Assembly: GCA_964542875.1 (NCBI GenBank)
Contig: CAZIWA010000061.1
Location: 1-31,862 of the forward strand
Length of the DNA stretch: 31,862 nucleotides
Reading direction: 5' to 3'
Origin: CAZGOM01 sp964542875
Lineage (GTDB): Bacteria > Planctomycetota > Phycisphaerae > Phycisphaerales > Phycisphaeraceae
A model generated the notes under the pieces. The model saw only the letters and a list, made by a program, of their open reading frames with translations. It made no database searches and was not told the DNA's origin. Positions 29,869-31,862 of this stretch are shown here, in pieces; position 1 is the stretch's first letter, and each line of letters opens with the position of its first letter. The position numbers and the translations under genes were made by a program.

Positions 29869-31848
29869 ATGGCGATGTTGTCCAATCCCCGACCCGATGC
29901 AAAGACCCGCTGGGCCCTGCTGGCCGGGGTGGTGGCTGTGGTGCTTGCGGGATACTGGCCGATCCTGTTCAACAGCTTTGTGGATTTTGACGACAACTTC
30001 TACATCACCGCGAATAAAGAGGTGATGAAGGGGCTGACACCCGAGACATTTTTGTGGGCGTTTAAATCCATCAATGTTTCCAATTGGCATCCGGTGACGA
30101 TGCTTTCGCATCTGTTGGATGTGTCCCTGTTCGGGATGGCTCCCGGGGGGCATCACGGAGTGGGGCTGGTGTTGGCCGCGATGAATGCCGTGCTGCTGGT
30201 GTTGGTGTTTGAACGGCTGACGGGAAACTTTTACCGGTCGCTATGCGTGGGGCTGCTGTTTGCGGCCCATCCGATCCATGTGGAATCCATCGCATGGGCT
30301 TCGAGCCGGAAGGATCTGCTTTCATTGTTTTTCGCGCTGTTGACGATCCACGCGTATGTGCGATGGGTGGCGGCGCCGACCGCCGGGCGGTACGCGCTAA
30401 TGCTGACGTATTTTGCCCTTGGCTTGATGAGCAAGCCGTCCGTGATCACACTGCCTGCGGTGCTGCTTTTGTTGGACTTTTGGCCGTTGAACCGAAGCGG
30501 CGCGGGGCCGGAGGAAGGGTTTGACGCAGGTGTGAAGGCGTATGTGAAGAAGCTGCCCGGGCTGGTGTGGGAGAAGGCCGGGCTGCTGGCGATATCGGTG
30601 GTGTTTTCGGTGGTGGTGTTTCTGGTGCAGCGGTCGGCAGGGTCGGTGGCGCAGGTGGAGAACATGCCCATCGGGGCGCGCGTGCTGAACACGCCGGTGG
30701 CGTACGCCTTGTATCTCAAAAAGCTGGTGTGGCCGGATGACCTGGTGTTTCTGTATCCGCACCCGGTGTGGCGGCCGTTGTGGGTGGTGGTGCTTTCGTG
30801 CGTGGTGCTGGTGGCCGTCACGGTGCTGGTGGTGATGATTGCCCGAAAGACCGACCGGAGGTATCTGCCGGTGGGGTGGCTGTGGTTTTTGGGTGCGATG
30901 ATTCCGATGATCGGGCTGGTGCAGGTGGGCGCGCAGTCGATGGCTGACCGGTACGCCTATTTCACGTTCATCGGGCTGTATATCGCAATGGTTTGGGGTG
31001 CGGCGGACTTGGTGGCGAGGTTCAAGAATGCGCGGCTTTGGGTGACAGGGGCGTTTGTGACGGTGCTGGCGGGGCTGGTGTGGACAACCCATGCCCAGGC
31101 ACGGTACTGGCATGACTCCGTGACGCTGTTCAACCGGCATCAAGCCGTTGCGGGGTTTCATGCGCACATCGAAAACAATATGGGGGTGATCTATCTCCGC
31201 AAAGGCGAGCCGGCATTGGCGCTGGGATATTTTGAGCGGGTGATCAAAGCAGAGCCAGGCAACGCTGAGGTGTACCTGAACTACGCCCGGGCGCTGGTGA
31301 TGCTCAAGCGGTATGACGAGGCTGAGACGGTGTATAGGAAGACCGTTTCGCTGGACCCAAGCCAAGCGGTGGCGTGGCTGAGGCTGGGGTTGATTGCGTC
31401 GGGGACGGGGCGGGTTGATGAAGCGGAGAAGATTTACGCAGCATTCGCCAAAGCGCGGCCGGACTTGGCGGAGCCGTTCTTTTATCTGGGACAGATCCGG
31501 GAGCAAAAGGGAGACGCGGCGCAGGCGCAAGCCCTGTACCGGGAAGCGATCCAGAAGAACCCGCGATTTGTGGCCGGGTATGAGGCGCTTGGGGAACTGC
31601 TTGAGCAAAAGGGAGACCATGCCGGCGCGGGAGAAATGTTTGCGCGGGCGGAGCCGATTTATCGAGAAGCGATCGCGGTGAATTCGGCAGATGCGGACGC
31701 GTATAACGGGCTGGGAAGGGCGCTGGCGCAAAAAGGGGATATTCGCGGGGCGGAGGCGATGTTCGCCAAAGCGGTGGAGCTTGCGCCGGGGAACACATTG
31801 GCGCAGACGAATCTGGCGCGGGCGCGGGCGATTTTGGGGGGGAAGTGA
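29869..31848 (+). CDS. TMTC-like polytopic membrane protein with C-terminal TPRs
   Basis: 659 residues. The N-terminal 420 residues are polytopic, with about ten hydrophobic segments beginning at 18-38. They carry motifs of the GT-C/TMTC-like group: FVDFDDNFYITAN after TM1, NVSNWHPVTMLSHLLD, AAHPIHVESIAWASSRKDLLS, and MSKPSVITLPAVLLLLDFWPL. From about residue 430, six to seven TPR units run to the C-terminus (YLRKGEPALALGYFERVIKA, ARALVMLKRYDEAETVYRKT, and so on). Eukaryotic TMTCs are O-mannosyltransferases using a lipid-linked donor; bacterial homologues are mostly uncharacterised, so glycosyl transfer to envelope proteins is inference. No clear Shine-Dalgarno sequence precedes the ATG; TAAACT at 29857-29862 could be a -10 giving a very short leader. 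The next start codon overlaps its stop. Confidence 0.8.
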   Translation: MAMLSNPRPDAKTRWALLAGVVAVVLAGYWPILFNSFVDFDDNFYITANKEVMKGLTPETFLWAFKSINVSNWHPVTMLSHLLDVSLFGMAPGGHHGVGLVLAAMNAVLLVLVFERLTGNFYRSLCVGLLFAAHPIHVESIAWASSRKDLLSLFFALLTIHAYVRWVAAPTAGRYALMLTYFALGLMSKPSVITLPAVLLLLDFWPLNRSGAGPEEGFDAGVKAYVKKLPGLVWEKAGLLAISVVFSVVVFLVQRSAGSVAQVENMPIGARVLNTPVAYALYLKKLVWPDDLVFLYPHPVWRPLWVVVLSCVVLVAVTVLVVMIARKTDRRYLPVGWLWFLGAMIPMIGLVQVGAQSMADRYAYFTFIGLYIAMVWGAADLVARFKNARLWVTGAFVTVLAGLVWTTHAQARYWHDSVTLFNRHQAVAGFHAHIENNMGVIYLRKGEPALALGYFERVIKAEPGNAEVYLNYARALVMLKRYDEAETVYRKTVSLDPSQAVAWLRLGLIASGTGRVDEAEKIYAAFAKARPDLAEPFFYLGQIREQKGDAAQAQALYREAIQKNPRFVAGYEALGELLEQKGDHAGAGEMFARAEPIYREAIAVNSADADAYNGLGRALAQKGDIRGAEAMFAKAVELAPGNTLAQTNLARARAILGGK

Positions 31849-31862
31849 TGGAGGAATTACGA
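31848..31862 (+). CDS. Possible start of a following coupled gene (cut by window end)
   Basis: The stop TGA at 31846-31848 overlaps an ATG at 31848-31850 (TGATG). Five codons (MEELR) are visible before the window ends. The TGATG arrangement is typical of translational coupling. The upstream GGGGGGGAAG could act as ribosome-binding site. The product cannot be judged. Confidence 0.3.

Noticed and set aside
30397..31731. 444-codon minus-strand frame opposite the TMTC-like gene
   Set aside because: His/Arg/Gln/Pro-rich shadow, no motif; the + frame has membrane segments and TPRs.
1..31862. tRNA, rRNA, transposase or phage genes
   Set aside because: No cloverleaf with CCA end, no rRNA core sequence, and no integrase or transposase motif was recognised on either strand.

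Overview
The window is high-GC bacterial chromosome. Pseudopilin-like proteins with a C-terminal H-X9-DG motif, a BlaI/BlaR1-like locus with very large non-penicillin-binding sensors, and dispersed GC-rich intergenic repeats point to the Planctomycetota, probably a Phycisphaerae-type lineage. This is inference from gene style; no marker RNA gene is present. The + strand is G-rich over C throughout, whichever strand carries the gene, so + is probably the leading replication strand here.

Layout. 1-6.3 kb: mostly minus-strand housekeeping metabolism. It holds a FabG-type reductase, a pterin-4a-carbinolamine dehydratase, a zinc-ribbon membrane protein, proC and a prephenate dehydrogenase. A plus-strand dihydropteroate-synthase-like gene lies divergent to the dehydratase. 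6.5-9.9 kb: plus-strand accA, a TIM-barrel sugar isomerase/epimerase-like gene and an alpha/alpha-barrel carbohydrate-enzyme-like gene. 10-11.9 kb: two tandem pseudopilin paralogues. 12-18.4 kb: a regulatory unit with promoter, two BlaI-type operators, a BlaI repressor and two tandem M56 (BlaR1-like) membrane metalloproteases with about 600-residue C-terminal regions. 18.7-21.9 kb: minus-strand DegT-type aminotransferase, MlaF-like ATPase and MlaD-like protein. 22-24 kb: dapB with a strong terminator, convergent with three small minus-strand genes (a 70-aa soluble protein, a glycine-zipper protein, and a 38-aa membrane protein). 24.4-27.6 kb: a CheR-type methyltransferase overlapping a hybrid histidine kinase. 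27.8-31.8 kb: a UbiB/ABC1-family kinase-like protein and a TMTC-like membrane protein with TPRs, followed by an overlapping start codon at the window edge.

How genes may work together. BlaI and the two M56 proteins form one translationally coupled, probably autoregulated signalling operon. The sensor part differs from the penicillin-binding domain of classical BlaR1, so the signal is unknown. CheR plus the coiled-coil/GAF/HisKA_3/REC kinase looks like a split form of the CheB/CheR-kinase fusions, with no chemotaxis genes beside it. The dehydratase and DHPS-like pair share a pterin theme. MlaF and MlaD suggest outer-membrane lipid transport, but no MlaE permease is in the window.

Intergenic DNA carries several dispersed repeat families. 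One copy, at 29.55-29.85 kb, appears split by a roughly 240-bp segment with inverted-repeat ends. No rRNA, tRNA, CRISPR array, transposase or phage gene was recognised. The most unusual parts are the BlaI/double-M56 operon, the CheR-kinase operon and the repeat-nested element; none can be called a new system from sequence alone.
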